Position numbers and translations under genes: made by a program
Notes under the pieces: model-generated
Seen by the model: only the letters and a program-made list of their open reading frames with translations
What the model was told of the DNA's origin: nothing
Database searches by the model: none
From: a candidate division KSB1 bacterium
Lineage (GTDB): Bacteria; Zhuqueibacterota; Zhuqueibacteria; JANLFK01; Oleimicrobiaceae
Length of the DNA stretch: 64,000 bases
Direction: 5' to 3'
Assembly: GCA_034506335.1 (NCBI GenBank)
Contig: JAPDPR010000008.1
Coordinates: forward strand, 12,609-76,608
In this document: piece after piece, positions 9,038-17,636 of the stretch
How the letters are laid out: each line of letters begins with the position of its first letter
Position numbering within the stretch: position 1 is the first letter of the stretch

Positions 9038-9082
9038 GAGAATCTCCCGAGGAAACCTTCTTGCCTGTACCCGTTGGCAACA

Positions 9083-9111
9083 AACATAGCGATATTTCTG
9101 CACAAAGCCAA
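9083..9111 (-). promoter_or_regulatory. Possible promoter of the CocE-type hydrolase gene
   Basis: On the - strand: TTGGCT (9106-9111), 17-bp spacer, TATGTT (9083-9088). It sits 46 bp upstream of the chosen ATG at 9037, supporting the shorter start. The boxes are imperfect. Confidence 0.35.
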
Positions 9112-9333
9112 GGGCTTTTCTCAAGTCCATTGGAGGTGTTGACAGAAAAGACTTGCGAGTTACCTAGTCTCTTCGTACATTCAAAAAAAGCTGTGGTGCA
9201 GGTTGCGTCCCATTGGCCTTGATGCAGAGTGGTAGCTCGCCGAACCAATCTGGGGTTGACCTGAGGTCCTGCCGAAGGGCTACCCTATAGGCGCCGTCCC
9301 TGGTTTGCGTACTCACGCATGAGGTAAGATAAG

Positions 9334-10002
9334 ATGTGTGCTCGTGGACTCGTTTCTCTCGCTACGCTCGGTGTCCTGATGACCGCGCTCAGGTGTATCC
9401 ACCCAGGCAAAGCGGATCCCCATCTGTGGACCACTGACTTTCAGTGGGAGAGACCCTACCTCACTTCCACCGGGAGGAACCCGTACTTTGTTCTGGAACC
9501 AGGATGGGTTTTGGAATTGGCCGACGGGGAACACAGGCTCACTGTCACTGTGCTGCAAGATACGATCAGAGTGGACGGCGTGTGGTGCAGGATCGTGGAG
9601 GAGAGGGAAACAAAGGGCGGGGAGCTTGTGGAGGTTTCTCGCAACTACTTTGCGATGAGCAAACGCAGCAACAGTGTGTACTATTTTGGTGAGGATGCGG
9701 GCGGTGCGTGGCAGAGCGGACAAGGGGGTGCGCGATTCGGATTGATGATGCCCGGCCTCCCCTTGGTTGGGGCGCGCTATTATGAAGAAATCGCCCCAGG
9801 CGTGGCGATGGATCGCGCAGAGATCGTGAGTGTGAGTGACACCATTACCACGCCGGCAGGTATTTTTTCTCCTTGCCTGAAGATCCTTGAGACCACACCC
9901 CTTGAGCCCCTGGCGCGTGAATACAAATGGTATGCACCGGACATTGGCCTTGTACAAGACGGCTCAATGAAGCTGGTGTCGTATGGCAGGCGCGGGAGCT
10001 GA
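9334..10002 (+). CDS. Exported protein of unknown function
   Basis: 222 residues. The N-terminus MCARGLVSLATLGVLMTALRC is hydrophobic and ends in a Cys that could be a weak lipobox, so periplasmic or lipoprotein export is likely. The body is predicted beta-rich: WVLELADGEHRLTVTVLQDTIRVDGVWCRIVEERE, then YYFGEDAG, then MMPGLPLVGARYYEEIAPGVAMDRAEIV and KWYAPDIGLVQDG. The ending 'YAPDIGLVQDG' resembles proteins that assess lipid- or ester-type ligands in the periplasm, but I do not recognise a named family. It stands alone; the GNAT gene follows after 95 bp on the same strand. Confidence 0.7.
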   Translation: MCARGLVSLATLGVLMTALRCIHPGKADPHLWTTDFQWERPYLTSTGRNPYFVLEPGWVLELADGEHRLTVTVLQDTIRVDGVWCRIVEERETKGGELVEVSRNYFAMSKRSNSVYYFGEDAGGAWQSGQGGARFGLMMPGLPLVGARYYEEIAPGVAMDRAEIVSVSDTITTPAGIFSPCLKILETTPLEPLAREYKWYAPDIGLVQDGSMKLVSYGRRGS

Positions 10003-10097
10003 AGGGGCATCTGGACTCTTTTTCCCATTGCGCGACTTTCTGCACGGTCGGCTCGCTCAAGTCCGGCACTTGGCCTCGGAGAGGCCTACTCGGTCAG

Positions 10098-10721
10098 ATG
10101 AGTGAAGTCCACCTCGTTCAGCCTCTGTGTTCCGCCCAGGTGAAGCCCGCTGCGCACGTGTTGGCGAGGGCCTTCCGCTCGGATCCGGCCTTCGTCTATG
10201 TGCTGCCACAGGCCCAGCGTCGCGAATCCGCCCTGGCTTGGCTTTTCGAGCGGCTGGTGGCCGCGACCCTGGAGGCGGGCCGTGCCTTCACCACCGCCTC
10301 GCTGAGCGGTGTTGCTCTGTGGCTGGGACCGGGGCGACACACGTTGCCGACAAGTACACTCTTGGCAAACGGCCTCGCCCTTTTGCCGTTGACGCTTGGC
10401 TGGCGTTCTTTCGGGCGCTTTCTCAGGTTAGGGCGCTGCACTAACCAGCTGCATGAACGCACCATCCGCGATCCGCATTTGGTCCTCTTCGCCCTGGGTG
10501 TCGATCCTGCTCGCCAGCAGCAAGGAATTGGTCGTGCTCTCCTGGCACCGATGTTGGCAGAGGCCGACGCGAACGGTCTGCCGTGTTACCTGGACACAGC
10601 CAACGCCGCCAACCTCGCCTACTATGCCGCACACGGCTTCGATTTCGTCTCTGAGCGGACCATCGCAGAGGCCCTCGTGCTCCGGGCGATGGTGAGGATG
10701 CCGCGGCAGGGTCAGGCGTGA
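10098..10721 (+). CDS. GNAT-family N-acetyltransferase
   Basis: 207 residues from ATG 10098; a longer frame to 9927 overlaps the upstream gene and has no matching content. The acetyl-CoA motif A is LGVDPARQQQGIGRALLAPML (Q-x-x-G-I-G), followed by a typical beta-strand/helix (CYLDTANAANLAYYAAHGFDFVSE) in which Tyr of the YYAAHGF motif is the usual general acid. The N-terminal half (LARAFRSDPAFVYVLP) matches GNATs related to puromycin-type acetyltransferases. Known: acetylates small amines or protein N-termini; substrate unknown. Confidence 0.85.
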   Translation: MSEVHLVQPLCSAQVKPAAHVLARAFRSDPAFVYVLPQAQRRESALAWLFERLVAATLEAGRAFTTASLSGVALWLGPGRHTLPTSTLLANGLALLPLTLGWRSFGRFLRLGRCTNQLHERTIRDPHLVLFALGVDPARQQQGIGRALLAPMLAEADANGLPCYLDTANAANLAYYAAHGFDFVSERTIAEALVLRAMVRMPRQGQA

Positions 10722-11081
10722 GCGCGCGAGGTGCTTCTAGAAGGTCATTCGGCGTTCCCCAGCAAACGCTTTCCCAGCCAGTGGTGAGAGTGATTTGGCT
10801 CAGGTGCCGAAAGACGGGGCTTTGACCGGACCCTGGGGTGACAACCCATGACCACGGTCGGCTGAGACCGAAGAGCCCCCGTGACTGACGGCTCCAGACC
10901 TCTTCCAGATTCGCGGGAAAGAGGCGGCCAGGCTGCTCCTGAGTGGGGAAAATTCCCCTTGATTTTTTGGGATTTTGTCTGTAGCTTTTGGCCGCTCGGT
11001 TGGCAATGATGTGTGCTGCCGCCTCTGGGCGAAGATTGCACTGAATGAAGGTACAAACTCTACTGCAGGGCGCGTGAAAAG
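10722..11081. other. Intergenic region upstream of the RnfB-like gene
   Basis: A 360-bp stretch. The long frame crossing it on the - strand has no recognisable content and runs antisense to the RnfB and NifU genes. A T-rich stretch at ~10960-11000 may contain the promoter (TTGATT with 17-bp spacing to TAGCTT), but the match is weak. Confidence 0.4.
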
Positions 11082-11945
11082 ATGAGTCCTACGGTTGTTG
11101 CGATCCTGGCGTCGATGGCAGGGTTGGGGTTTTTGGGGGTGCTCTTTGGTGGGGGATTGGCCTATGCGGCGAAGAAGTTTGCCGTACACGTGGACCCAAG
11201 GGTGGAAGCCGTGCAGGCGGTGCTCTCCGGCGCGAATTGCGGGGCGTGCGGTTACCCGGGATGCGCGGCATTTGCCCAGGCAGTGGTAGCTGGGGCCGCC
11301 CCTTACACCGGGTGCATTCCGGGTGGCGCGGATTCCGCGCGCCAAATTGCCGCCATCATGGGCGGCGAAACTGGCGAACTTCAAGAGGCGCCGGTAGCGG
11401 TGGTCTGTTGCCAGGGAGGCAAAGCCGAGGCAAGGGACCGCTTTATCTACCAAGGCTTTGAGGACTGCGAGGCGGCTCAGCTCATCGCTGGGGGGCAGAA
11501 GGCCTGTATCTACGGCTGCCTGGGCTTTGGTACGTGCGTGCGCGCGTGCCCGTTCGATGCGATGACCATGGGCGACAACGGATTGCCGGTGGTGTTCGAA
11601 GACAAGTGTACAGGCTGTGGCAAGTGCGTCAAAGCCTGCCCGCGCGGAATCATGCAGCTTATCCCACGCACGCAGCGCATCTTCATCGGATGTAGGTCCC
11701 AGGATAGGGGCAAGCAGGTGAAGGAAGTGTGCACCGTCGGGTGCACGGGGTGCACCCTTTGCGCTAACCCCAAGACTACGCCATCGGGTTCCATTCGGAT
11801 GAATGGTTTCCTGCCGGAAATCGTGAATCCGTTTGCCGAGGACCTGGAGATGGCCTTCGAGAAATGCCCCACGCACAGCTTCGTCCGGCGTGGGGTGAGT
11901 GCCCCCGTCGAAAGGGCGCAGGTGGAGGAAACCACCGCAGCCTAG
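11082..11945 (+). CDS. rnfB: RnfB-like multi-cluster ferredoxin
   Basis: 287 residues. An N-terminal membrane helix (residues ~4-30) is followed by the RnfB 4Fe-4S domain (C53, C56, C61, C78; [14 protein letters not shown]). Two ferredoxin motifs follow (C142/146/152/156 and C176/179/182/186), then a further Cys set (C217/221/224/227). Known: RnfB is the electron-entry subunit of the Rnf ferredoxin:NAD oxidoreductase. Odd: none of rnfA, C, D, E or G is adjacent. The following genes are a NifU C-domain protein, DUF116 and a PP-loop ATPase, so this copy may donate electrons or Fe-S units to a different process, or the remaining rnf genes are elsewhere. Confidence 0.88.
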   Translation: MSPTVVAILASMAGLGFLGVLFGGGLAYAAKKFAVHVDPRVEAVQAVLSGANCGACGYPGCAAFAQAVVAGAAPYTGCIPGGADSARQIAAIMGGETGELQEAPVAVVCCQGGKAEARDRFIYQGFEDCEAAQLIAGGQKACIYGCLGFGTCVRACPFDAMTMGDNGLPVVFEDKCTGCGKCVKACPRGIMQLIPRTQRIFIGCRSQDRGKQVKEVCTVGCTGCTLCANPKTTPSGSIRMNGFLPEIVNPFAEDLEMAFEKCPTHSFVRRGVSAPVERAQVEETTAA

Positions 11946-11973
11946 TGTTTTGAGCTCAAACATGGAGAGAATT

Positions 11974-12192
11974 ATGCAAGAAAAGGTGAAAGAAGTGCTC
12001 GACAAGATCCGGCCAGCACTGCAACGAGATGGAGGTGATGTGGAGCTGGTCGAGGTGAAGGACGGCATTGTTTCGGTGAGGCTCAAAGGAGCTTGCGGCG
12101 GATGCCCTATGTCGCAAATGACCCTCAAGATGGGCATTGAACGCGAGATCAAGAGGCTGGTGCCGGAAGTAAAGCAGGTGATCGCCGTCTGA
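11974..12192 (+). CDS. NifU-like C-terminal domain protein (Fe-S scaffold/carrier)
   Basis: 73 residues from ATG 11974, chosen because GGAGA at 11964-11968 is correctly spaced; upstream in-frame codons overlap rnfB. The sequence is a stand-alone NifU C-terminal domain: [14 protein letters not shown], then the cluster-binding C41-G-G-C44 in [12 protein letters not shown]. Known: such proteins carry a [4Fe-4S] cluster between two subunits and deliver it to apo-proteins. It lies 28 bp after the RnfB-like ferredoxin and before DUF116, consistent with a shared Fe-S function. Confidence 0.92.
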   Translation: MQEKVKEVLDKIRPALQRDGGDVELVEVKDGIVSVRLKGACGGCPMSQMTLKMGIEREIKRLVPEVKQVIAV

Positions 12193-12226
12193 ATTCTGGG
12201 GAGCACAGTCCTGGGGTGCGCTGAGG

Positions 12227-13042
12227 ATGGCAGTGAGGAAGACCGACTCGTTGGCAAAGTTCGAGATTCGCGACCGCAACCTGGGGGACGAATGGCTGGT
12301 CCCAGACTGGTCGATGGAAGAGGCCTCACGCGAGATCCACGTTGGAAGGCGTCTCTTTCTTGGGTTTGCCCTCCTCGCGTTACTTTGCCTTGGTGCTGCC
12401 ACATGGTTCACCTGGTACCTCATCGCACCCCGACTGAGCTCTTTTCACCCCATCCTTCCGTACGCGGTTGGGATTGTGGTATTGGTGGGAGGGGCGATTT
12501 CTCTCGCATGGTTCGGTCTAACAGTCGTCTCCATTGTTTTTGAAAAGAACTTTCTTCTCCTCCTTTTCGGCCGTGAGTTTTCGCTCTCCTTTCTGACCCC
12601 CCTGGTCTTGCGACTGGGACGGCGTTTTGGGATCTCCCGCGACGAGATGAGCCATTCTTTTATCCGGGTGAGCAATTCCCTCATTCGCGCCACAAGGAGG
12701 ACGGTTCAATGCGAGCGGCTTCTGATCCTGTTGCCGCGGTGCTTGCAGCGGCCACTAAAGGAAAAGGTGGAAGACCTGGCGCGCAAGTATGAGTGCCAGG
12801 TCTATGTCGCCAGCGGCGGCGAAGCTGCTAGGCGCGTGGTTGCTGCTACCCGTCCCACGGCCATCATCGGCATTGCGTGCGAGCGTGACCTTCTCAGCGG
12901 ACTCCAGGATAACGTCACCAAGATCCCGATTATCGCAATCCCAAATCGGCGACCAGAGGGGCCCTGCAAGAACACCCTGGTGGATTTCGAGGAGGTGGAA
13001 CGGGCGGTGCAGTTCTTCCGCGGGATTCCTGCTGCCCATTAG
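12227..13042 (+). CDS. DUF116 membrane protein
   Basis: 271 residues. Two transmembrane helices (~43-70 and ~78-102) precede a cytosolic domain with the DUF116 signature: LLILLPRCLQ, then a Cys at KYECQVYVASGG, then GIACERDLLSGL and IPIIAIPNRRPEGPCKNTLVD. The conserved cysteines suggest metal or Fe-S binding. The family's function is not established; it is commonly found near tRNA-modification or Fe-S genes. The next gene, 50 bp downstream, is a PP-loop ATPase of the thiolation type. Confidence 0.85.
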   Translation: MAVRKTDSLAKFEIRDRNLGDEWLVPDWSMEEASREIHVGRRLFLGFALLALLCLGAATWFTWYLIAPRLSSFHPILPYAVGIVVLVGGAISLAWFGLTVVSIVFEKNFLLLLFGREFSLSFLTPLVLRLGRRFGISRDEMSHSFIRVSNSLIRATRRTVQCERLLILLPRCLQRPLKEKVEDLARKYECQVYVASGGEAARRVVAATRPTAIIGIACERDLLSGLQDNVTKIPIIAIPNRRPEGPCKNTLVDFEEVERAVQFFRGIPAAH

Positions 13043-13092
13043 GTTCCGCACTCTCCCCCTGGCAACTTTGCTTCTGCTATTGCAGGTGCATC

Positions 13093-14124
13093 GTGACTTC
13101 CAGTGAAAACAAACCCCGTGCTCTGGCGCTCTTTTCCGGCGGACTAGATAGCCTCTTGGCCGTGGCGGTGGTGGTGCGGGAGGGGGTTGAGGTTGTCGCC
13201 CTGCATTTTGTAACCGGGTTTTCGGCCAAGGGTCGAATGGCGCCACAAGCCCAAGAGCCCGCTTATGACAGAATCGTGCAGGCGGCAGCGTCGGTGGGGG
13301 CGCGCGCGGAGGTCATCGACCTGTCGGGGCCGTTTGTGGAGGTGGTAACCAACCCTCGCCACGGCTATGGCCGCTTTGCCAACCCCTGCATTGATTGCAA
13401 GATCATGATGTTGCGCAAGGCCAAGGAATTGCTGGGGCAGTACGGGGCCCGCTTTGTGCTCACCGGTGAGGTGTTGGGGCAACGTCCAATGAGCCAACAC
13501 TTGCCGGTGCTCAACCTGATCGAAAAGGAGAGTGGGCTGCGTGGGCTATTGCTCCGGCCCCTTTCGGCCAAGCTGCTCAAGCCCACGATTCCCGAGCTGG
13601 AAGGGTGGGTGTCGCGCGAACACCTTTACGCTTTCAAGGGGCGCTCACGCAAGCCGCAGATGGCTTTGGCCGCCGAGCTGGGGATCACCTCGTTTGCCCA
13701 GCCCGCAGGAGGGTGCCTGCTGACCGACGAGAATGTGGCACGACGGCTTAGGGACCTCTTTGCCCACCGGGACAAAGGGGCGGTGAGCAAGGAGGATTTG
13801 CACCTGGCGATGTACGGTCGGCACTTTCGCATCTCCCAGAAGGTCAAAGCGGTAGTGGGGCGCGACGAATGGGACAACGTCCACCTGGAGCAGCTGGCAG
13901 GAGATTGGTGGAAGCTGCGTGCCCTGGACTACCAGGGCCCATTGACATTGGTGGAACCCACCGCTAACCCGGAGGAGCTTTCCGTAGCCGCAGAGTTGAC
14001 GGCACGGTATTCAGATGGCAAGCACCAGTCCACGGTGCGTGTGCTCGCCGAGCGAGCAGGGAAAGAGATGCTGTTCGCTGTGACGCCGCTCTGCGAGGAC
14101 GAAGTCAACGCAATGAGGGTCTAG
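13093..14124 (+). CDS. PP-loop ATP pyrophosphatase, MnmA/ThiI-like (probable thiolation enzyme)
   Basis: 343 residues, GTG start at 13093. The PP-loop SGGLDS is at residues 15-20. C99 and C102 (NPCIDCK) and C208 (PAGGCLL) form a three-cysteine pattern. Known: such a triad binds a [4Fe-4S] cluster in several tRNA thiolases (TtcA/NcsA/TtuA type, also reported for MnmA and ThiI relatives). The TGEVLGQRPMSQH and LLLRPLSAKLL segments belong to a family usually annotated as ThiI- or MnmA-like, but THUMP and rhodanese domains are absent, so it is not a canonical ThiI. Inference: ATP-dependent thiolation of a tRNA or small molecule, supplied by the flanking Fe-S genes. Confidence 0.82.
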   Translation: MTSSENKPRALALFSGGLDSLLAVAVVVREGVEVVALHFVTGFSAKGRMAPQAQEPAYDRIVQAAASVGARAEVIDLSGPFVEVVTNPRHGYGRFANPCIDCKIMMLRKAKELLGQYGARFVLTGEVLGQRPMSQHLPVLNLIEKESGLRGLLLRPLSAKLLKPTIPELEGWVSREHLYAFKGRSRKPQMALAAELGITSFAQPAGGCLLTDENVARRLRDLFAHRDKGAVSKEDLHLAMYGRHFRISQKVKAVVGRDEWDNVHLEQLAGDWWKLRALDYQGPLTLVEPTANPEELSVAAELTARYSDGKHQSTVRVLAERAGKEMLFAVTPLCEDEVNAMRV

Positions 14125-14223
14125 TGGTGGCCCTCAGCGAGGCCTTTGCGTTCACGGGGGGCCTCCAGGCAGCTTTGCCTAAGCGGTTAGCGCGATCTTT
14201 CAGGCCTGGAGTAAACTGCCTCT

Positions 14224-14997
14224 CTAACGAAGGCCGGCGATTCTTTCGTAAATCAACCGCATGCCATGGAGGGTGAGGTGGGGGTCAAGCCGGTAATCGG
14301 CAGGCAGCATGGGCGCCATCACAGGGGCCAAACCCCCGGTGAGTATCACCTGCGGGACTGCCTGAATCTCTTCGCCGATTCTTCTCACCAGGCCCTGCAC
14401 CATTTCCACCGTGCCACACATGAGTCCGGCCTGCATGCTGGACTCGGTGTTACGTCCGATTAGCCGCTCGGGGAACCGGAGCTCTACCTTCATGAGCTTG
14501 GCCGCACGCCGATGGAGCGCCTGCAGGGAGGCCTCAATTCCCGGAGCAATCACTCCGCCCAAGTAGTCGCCCTCCTCAGACACCACGTCGAAGGTGGTAG
14601 CGGTGCCAAAGTCCACGATGATCAAAGGCCCGCCGTAACGCGCATACCCGCCCACGGCGTTGCAGAGGCGGTCAGCACCCACGGTCGAGGGGTCCTCGTA
14701 GTGAATGCGAATACCCAGGTCAAGGCGGGCGCTCACCACGATGGGCTCGTGCCGGAGGCGTTCCCGGATCATGGTCTCCAGGGTCAGGGTCAAATTCGGC
14801 ACCACAGAAGAGATGATGCTCCCTTTCACTTCGGCCAAATCCAACCCCTCTGCTGCGGCGAGAGGATATAGGAGGGCCCAGCATTCGTCTGGCGTTCGAC
14901 TTACGATGCTGCTAAATCGCCAGCTGTGCAAGAATTTCTCCCCCCGAAAGAGTCCTGCCACTACCTGAGTATTGCCGATATCCACCGTGAGAAGCAT
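14224..14997 (-). CDS. coaX: Type III pantothenate kinase
   Basis: 257 residues from ATG 14997, preceded by GGAGAA; the 82-residue extension of the open frame is antisense-like and overlaps birA. Family motifs: phosphate-binding DIGNTQ at the N-terminus, SSVVP, the GADR element (TVGADRLCNAVG), the VDFGTATTFD catalytic loop and the GGVIAPG loop. It phosphorylates pantothenate in CoA synthesis, using the ASKHA fold, and is insensitive to CoA feedback. It is the last gene of the long - strand run; birA is upstream by 74 bp, a pairing common in bacteria. Confidence 0.95.
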   Translation of the reverse strand: MLLTVDIGNTQVVAGLFRGEKFLHSWRFSSIVSRTPDECWALLYPLAAAEGLDLAEVKGSIISSVVPNLTLTLETMIRERLRHEPIVVSARLDLGIRIHYEDPSTVGADRLCNAVGGYARYGGPLIIVDFGTATTFDVVSEEGDYLGGVIAPGIEASLQALHRRAAKLMKVELRFPERLIGRNTESSMQAGLMCGTVEMVQGLVRRIGEEIQAVPQVILTGGLAPVMAPMLPADYRLDPHLTLHGMRLIYERIAGLR

Positions 14998-15071
14998 ACC
15001 GTTCTCCTGTCCTTTTTTGACCCAGCCGTCTACATTTCCTTCGAACAAAGGATGGTCTGAGATTTGGAAGC

Positions 15072-15881
15072 CTACCCGGGCAAAAGGTGACAATCCCCGG
15101 CCAGAATGTGGCGCACCTCTCCCCACGGAGTCTCCAGCACCAGGGAGCCATCGGGCGCAATATCCTGCGCGACACCTCTGAGCGTTGTTTCGCCTTCTGC
15201 GATGCGCACCTCGCGGCCCAGGTGGACGCAGCGCCTTTTCCATGCTTTGACCAATTGATTGCCACGACTCTTTTCCAGCTCTTCGTACCTCTTCTCCAGT
15301 GCCAGTAGCAAGGCGGCCAGCAGCTTCATCTCGTCCGGCAAAGTGGGTGTGTGGTCACTCAGCCAAGTGGCAGTAGCCAGCACTGACTCCGGGAGGCCCA
15401 AGGCGCGGGTGCGGTTTGTGTTCAAACCGATGCCTATCACCGCGAACTTTACCCGGTCGCCCATCAGTTCGCTTTCGGCCAGTATGCCGCACAGTTTCTT
15501 GCCGTCCACCAGCACGTCGTTCGGCCATTTCAACTGCACCTTGAGTTTGGTGGCCTTCTCCAGAGCCTCGGCAACCGCTAAGGAAGCGGCAAGTGACAGC
15601 AGGCCGCACCGTTGTGCAGGGAGGGTGGGGCGGAGGACCACAGAGAAATACAGCCCTGCGCCCGGAAGCGAGTGCCAGGTGCGCCGACCGCGTCCGCGCC
15701 CGCGTGTCTGCTGGGCTGCGACCACGGTTAACCCTTGTTCGGCACCTTGGGTGGCCAGGTCCCGGGCCACATCGTTTGTGGAGCCCACAGAATCCAGGAA
15801 ACGAATCTGACGCCCCATGTAGCGCGTCTTTAGCAGAACGGCCAGTCTGCTTTTTTGGAGAACTGTCTGAGGTTCGATCAT
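15072..15881 (-). CDS. birA: Biotin--[acetyl-CoA-carboxylase] ligase (no DNA-binding domain)
   Basis: 269 residues. Signature motifs are present: STNDVARDL, the biotin-AMP loop RGRGRGRRTW, GAGLYFSVVLRP, LKWPNDVLVDGKKLCGIL and IGIGLNTN, then an SH3-like C-terminal domain (GREVRIAEGETTLRGVAQDIAPDGSL). It lacks the N-terminal winged helix, so it should be a monofunctional (class I) ligase and not a biotin-operon repressor. It attaches biotin to the carboxylase carrier protein. Followed by coaX. Confidence 0.95.
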   Translation of the reverse strand: MIEPQTVLQKSRLAVLLKTRYMGRQIRFLDSVGSTNDVARDLATQGAEQGLTVVAAQQTRGRGRGRRTWHSLPGAGLYFSVVLRPTLPAQRCGLLSLAASLAVAEALEKATKLKVQLKWPNDVLVDGKKLCGILAESELMGDRVKFAVIGIGLNTNRTRALGLPESVLATATWLSDHTPTLPDEMKLLAALLLALEKRYEELEKSRGNQLVKAWKRRCVHLGREVRIAEGETTLRGVAQDIAPDGSLVLETPWGEVRHILAGDCHLLPG

Positions 15882-15975
15882 AGCCTTCGGTCAACTCCAG
15901 CGTTCGCTCAAGGGCCAAAGACCACCTGGAGGGTCGGATGCGGGCCCACAGCGATGTCTTTCTTGGCGCGGCCCA

Positions 15976-16908
15976 TCAGCTACCGCCAGGATGCCGCTCC
16001 CTCCGCTGTTTGTGCCGTTGCTCCAGAGGGTGGAACTGACGATGCACTTCCCGGAGATATTGCCTGTCAATGTGCGTGTAGATCTGCGTCGTACCGATGT
16101 CGGCGTGTCCCAGCATTTCTTGCACTGCGCGGAGGTCTGCACCTCCTTCGATAAGATGAGTCGCGAAGCTGTGGCGTAGGCAGTGCGGCGAGACCGTCTT
16201 GCGAATACCCGCTCCCAGCGTGTGCTTCTTGATGACCTCCCACACGGCCTTGCGGGTCATGGGCTGCCCCCGTACCCCAATGAACAGAACGTCCCGGGAT
16301 CGATGTGCCTTGGCGTAACAGGGACGCACCTCACGAAGGTAGCGTTCTACCCAGTGTATCGCCTCTTCTCCGATGGGGACGATTCGTTCCTTCGAGCCTT
16401 TGCCAAAGACTCGTATCAGGCGTTCTTCGACGAAGATGTCGCTGAGCTGTATGGCCACCAGTTCCGATACGCGCACACCAGTGGCGTAGAGGAATTCGAG
16501 AATGGCTCGGTCCCTCAGGCCAAGCGGCGTGGATACGTCCGGTTGCTCCAAAAGACGCTCCACTTCAAACTGGTCGAGGACGGTTGGCAAATGGTGCACC
16601 TTCTTGGGAAGGCACACGGTTTCTGTGGGATCGCTTGCGGCCAGCTCCTCTGCCACCAAGAACCGATGAAACATTCTAATGGCCGAAAGATTGCGGCCCA
16701 CCGAGCTGGCGCACAGCCCCAACTCTGCCAGCCAAGCGATAAACGCCGTGACCATAGTGGGCTGAACGTCATCGGGCCGTAAGACACCACGTCTTGCCAG
16801 ATAGTCCACGTACCGCTCCAGGTCATGTCGATAGGCGAGCAGAGAGTTGCGTGCCATCCCTCGTTCCACGACCAGGTAGTCGATGAACTCTTCCACCAAC
16901 TGCTTCAT
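15976..16908 (-). CDS. xerD: Tyrosine recombinase XerD-type
   Basis: 310 residues from ATG 16908; the 53-residue upstream extension overlaps the QueG-like gene and is rejected. An N-terminal SAM-like core-binding domain (~1-85) precedes the catalytic domain with all six residues: R146 (GVRVSEL), K170 (FGKGSKER), H242 and R245 (SPHCLRHSFATHL), H268 (LGHADIGTTQ) and nucleophile Y277 (QIYTH). Length and context (housekeeping operon, no phage genes) fit the chromosome-dimer resolvase XerC/D and not an integrase. The C-terminal tail is unusually basic (HKQRRERHPGGS). Confidence 0.92.
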   Translation of the reverse strand: MKQLVEEFIDYLVVERGMARNSLLAYRHDLERYVDYLARRGVLRPDDVQPTMVTAFIAWLAELGLCASSVGRNLSAIRMFHRFLVAEELAASDPTETVCLPKKVHHLPTVLDQFEVERLLEQPDVSTPLGLRDRAILEFLYATGVRVSELVAIQLSDIFVEERLIRVFGKGSKERIVPIGEEAIHWVERYLREVRPCYAKAHRSRDVLFIGVRGQPMTRKAVWEVIKKHTLGAGIRKTVSPHCLRHSFATHLIEGGADLRAVQEMLGHADIGTTQIYTHIDRQYLREVHRQFHPLEQRHKQRRERHPGGS

Positions 16909-16921
16909 TGGGGCGCGGTGC

Positions 16922-17635
16922 TTATTTCGAGGGCTTTGTGCTTGTTCTGCCTGGACAGACCCGCTGGCAGATGCCGCAGATGTAGACGCCGAGACTTCTG
17001 CTCTTGGCATAGGCACGCACCTGGTCATAGCAACGCTGAAACTGAAAGTCTGCGGCCGTTTCGCCAATCGCCTGCGCCGGACAGGCCGAAATGCACGCGC
17101 GGCACTCTTGGCAGCCGAACTCCACCAACCCCGGCTGTGGCACGGGGAGGTCAGTGAGCACGGTCACTAAGCGTACCTGAGCGCCGAAGGCGGGACTGAC
17201 CAGGAGGTTGTTGCGGCCAAGCCAGCCCAAACCGGCTGCTACCGCGACATGGCGATGGGAGAGGTGCCCCACCTGAAGATGCCAATCCACTACTTGAGAC
17301 GCAGGGACCGGCACTGCTCTCCACCCTCGTTCCTGGAGCAGGCCGGCGATGAGAAAGGCCAGCCTGTCCAACAGAGCGTTGGCTTGGCGATAATGCCACT
17401 TGTACAACAGGGTGGGGCCGTCATGGAGCCCGTCAAGTATGGCCTGTGAGAGGCGAACTCCCATGGAGAGGGCCGAATCCAGGCCTTCGGCTTCCCCAGG
17501 GGCAAAGTGGAAAGAGGCCTGCAGATCACCGAGCTTGCACGCTCCAAACAGTGCCGCACCATTGTTCAGGGCAAAGTCGCGCAGGATGGGGAGGAGTTCA
17601 CCCGCCTCGGTCACCGGTGCCACACTCCGCCTCAT
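16922..17635 (-). CDS. QueG-like 4Fe-4S double-cluster protein, short form
   Basis: 237 residues. The C-terminal half is like epoxyqueuosine reductase: GLGWLGRNNLLVSPAFGAQVRLVTVLTDLP, then the ferredoxin cysteines CQECRACISACPAQAIG and a second set YICGICQRVCP. True QueG is ~310-380 residues and carries a longer cobalamin-binding N-terminal domain; here that part is short and divergent, so epoxyqueuosine reductase activity is uncertain despite tgt being in the same gene run. Its ATG is one base from the stop of the upstream unknown gene, so they are translationally coupled; xerD starts 13 bp downstream. Confidence 0.75.
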   Translation of the reverse strand: MRRSVAPVTEAGELLPILRDFALNNGAALFGACKLGDLQASFHFAPGEAEGLDSALSMGVRLSQAILDGLHDGPTLLYKWHYRQANALLDRLAFLIAGLLQERGWRAVPVPASQVVDWHLQVGHLSHRHVAVAAGLGWLGRNNLLVSPAFGAQVRLVTVLTDLPVPQPGLVEFGCQECRACISACPAQAIGETAADFQFQRCYDQVRAYAKSRSLGVYICGICQRVCPGRTSTKPSK

Positions 17636-17636
17636 G

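Noticed and set aside
10800-12404. 534-codon open frame on the - strand
   Set aside because: It runs antisense to the RnfB-like, NifU-like and start of the DUF116 genes, all of which have clear family motifs; its own translation has no recognisable domain. It is a consequence of GC-rich codon use.
14163-14211. CTCCAGGC/GCCTGGAG inverted repeat between the PP-loop gene and coaX
   Set aside because: The arms are separated by 33 bases and no U-run follows; it may be a weak bidirectional terminator, but the evidence is insufficient.
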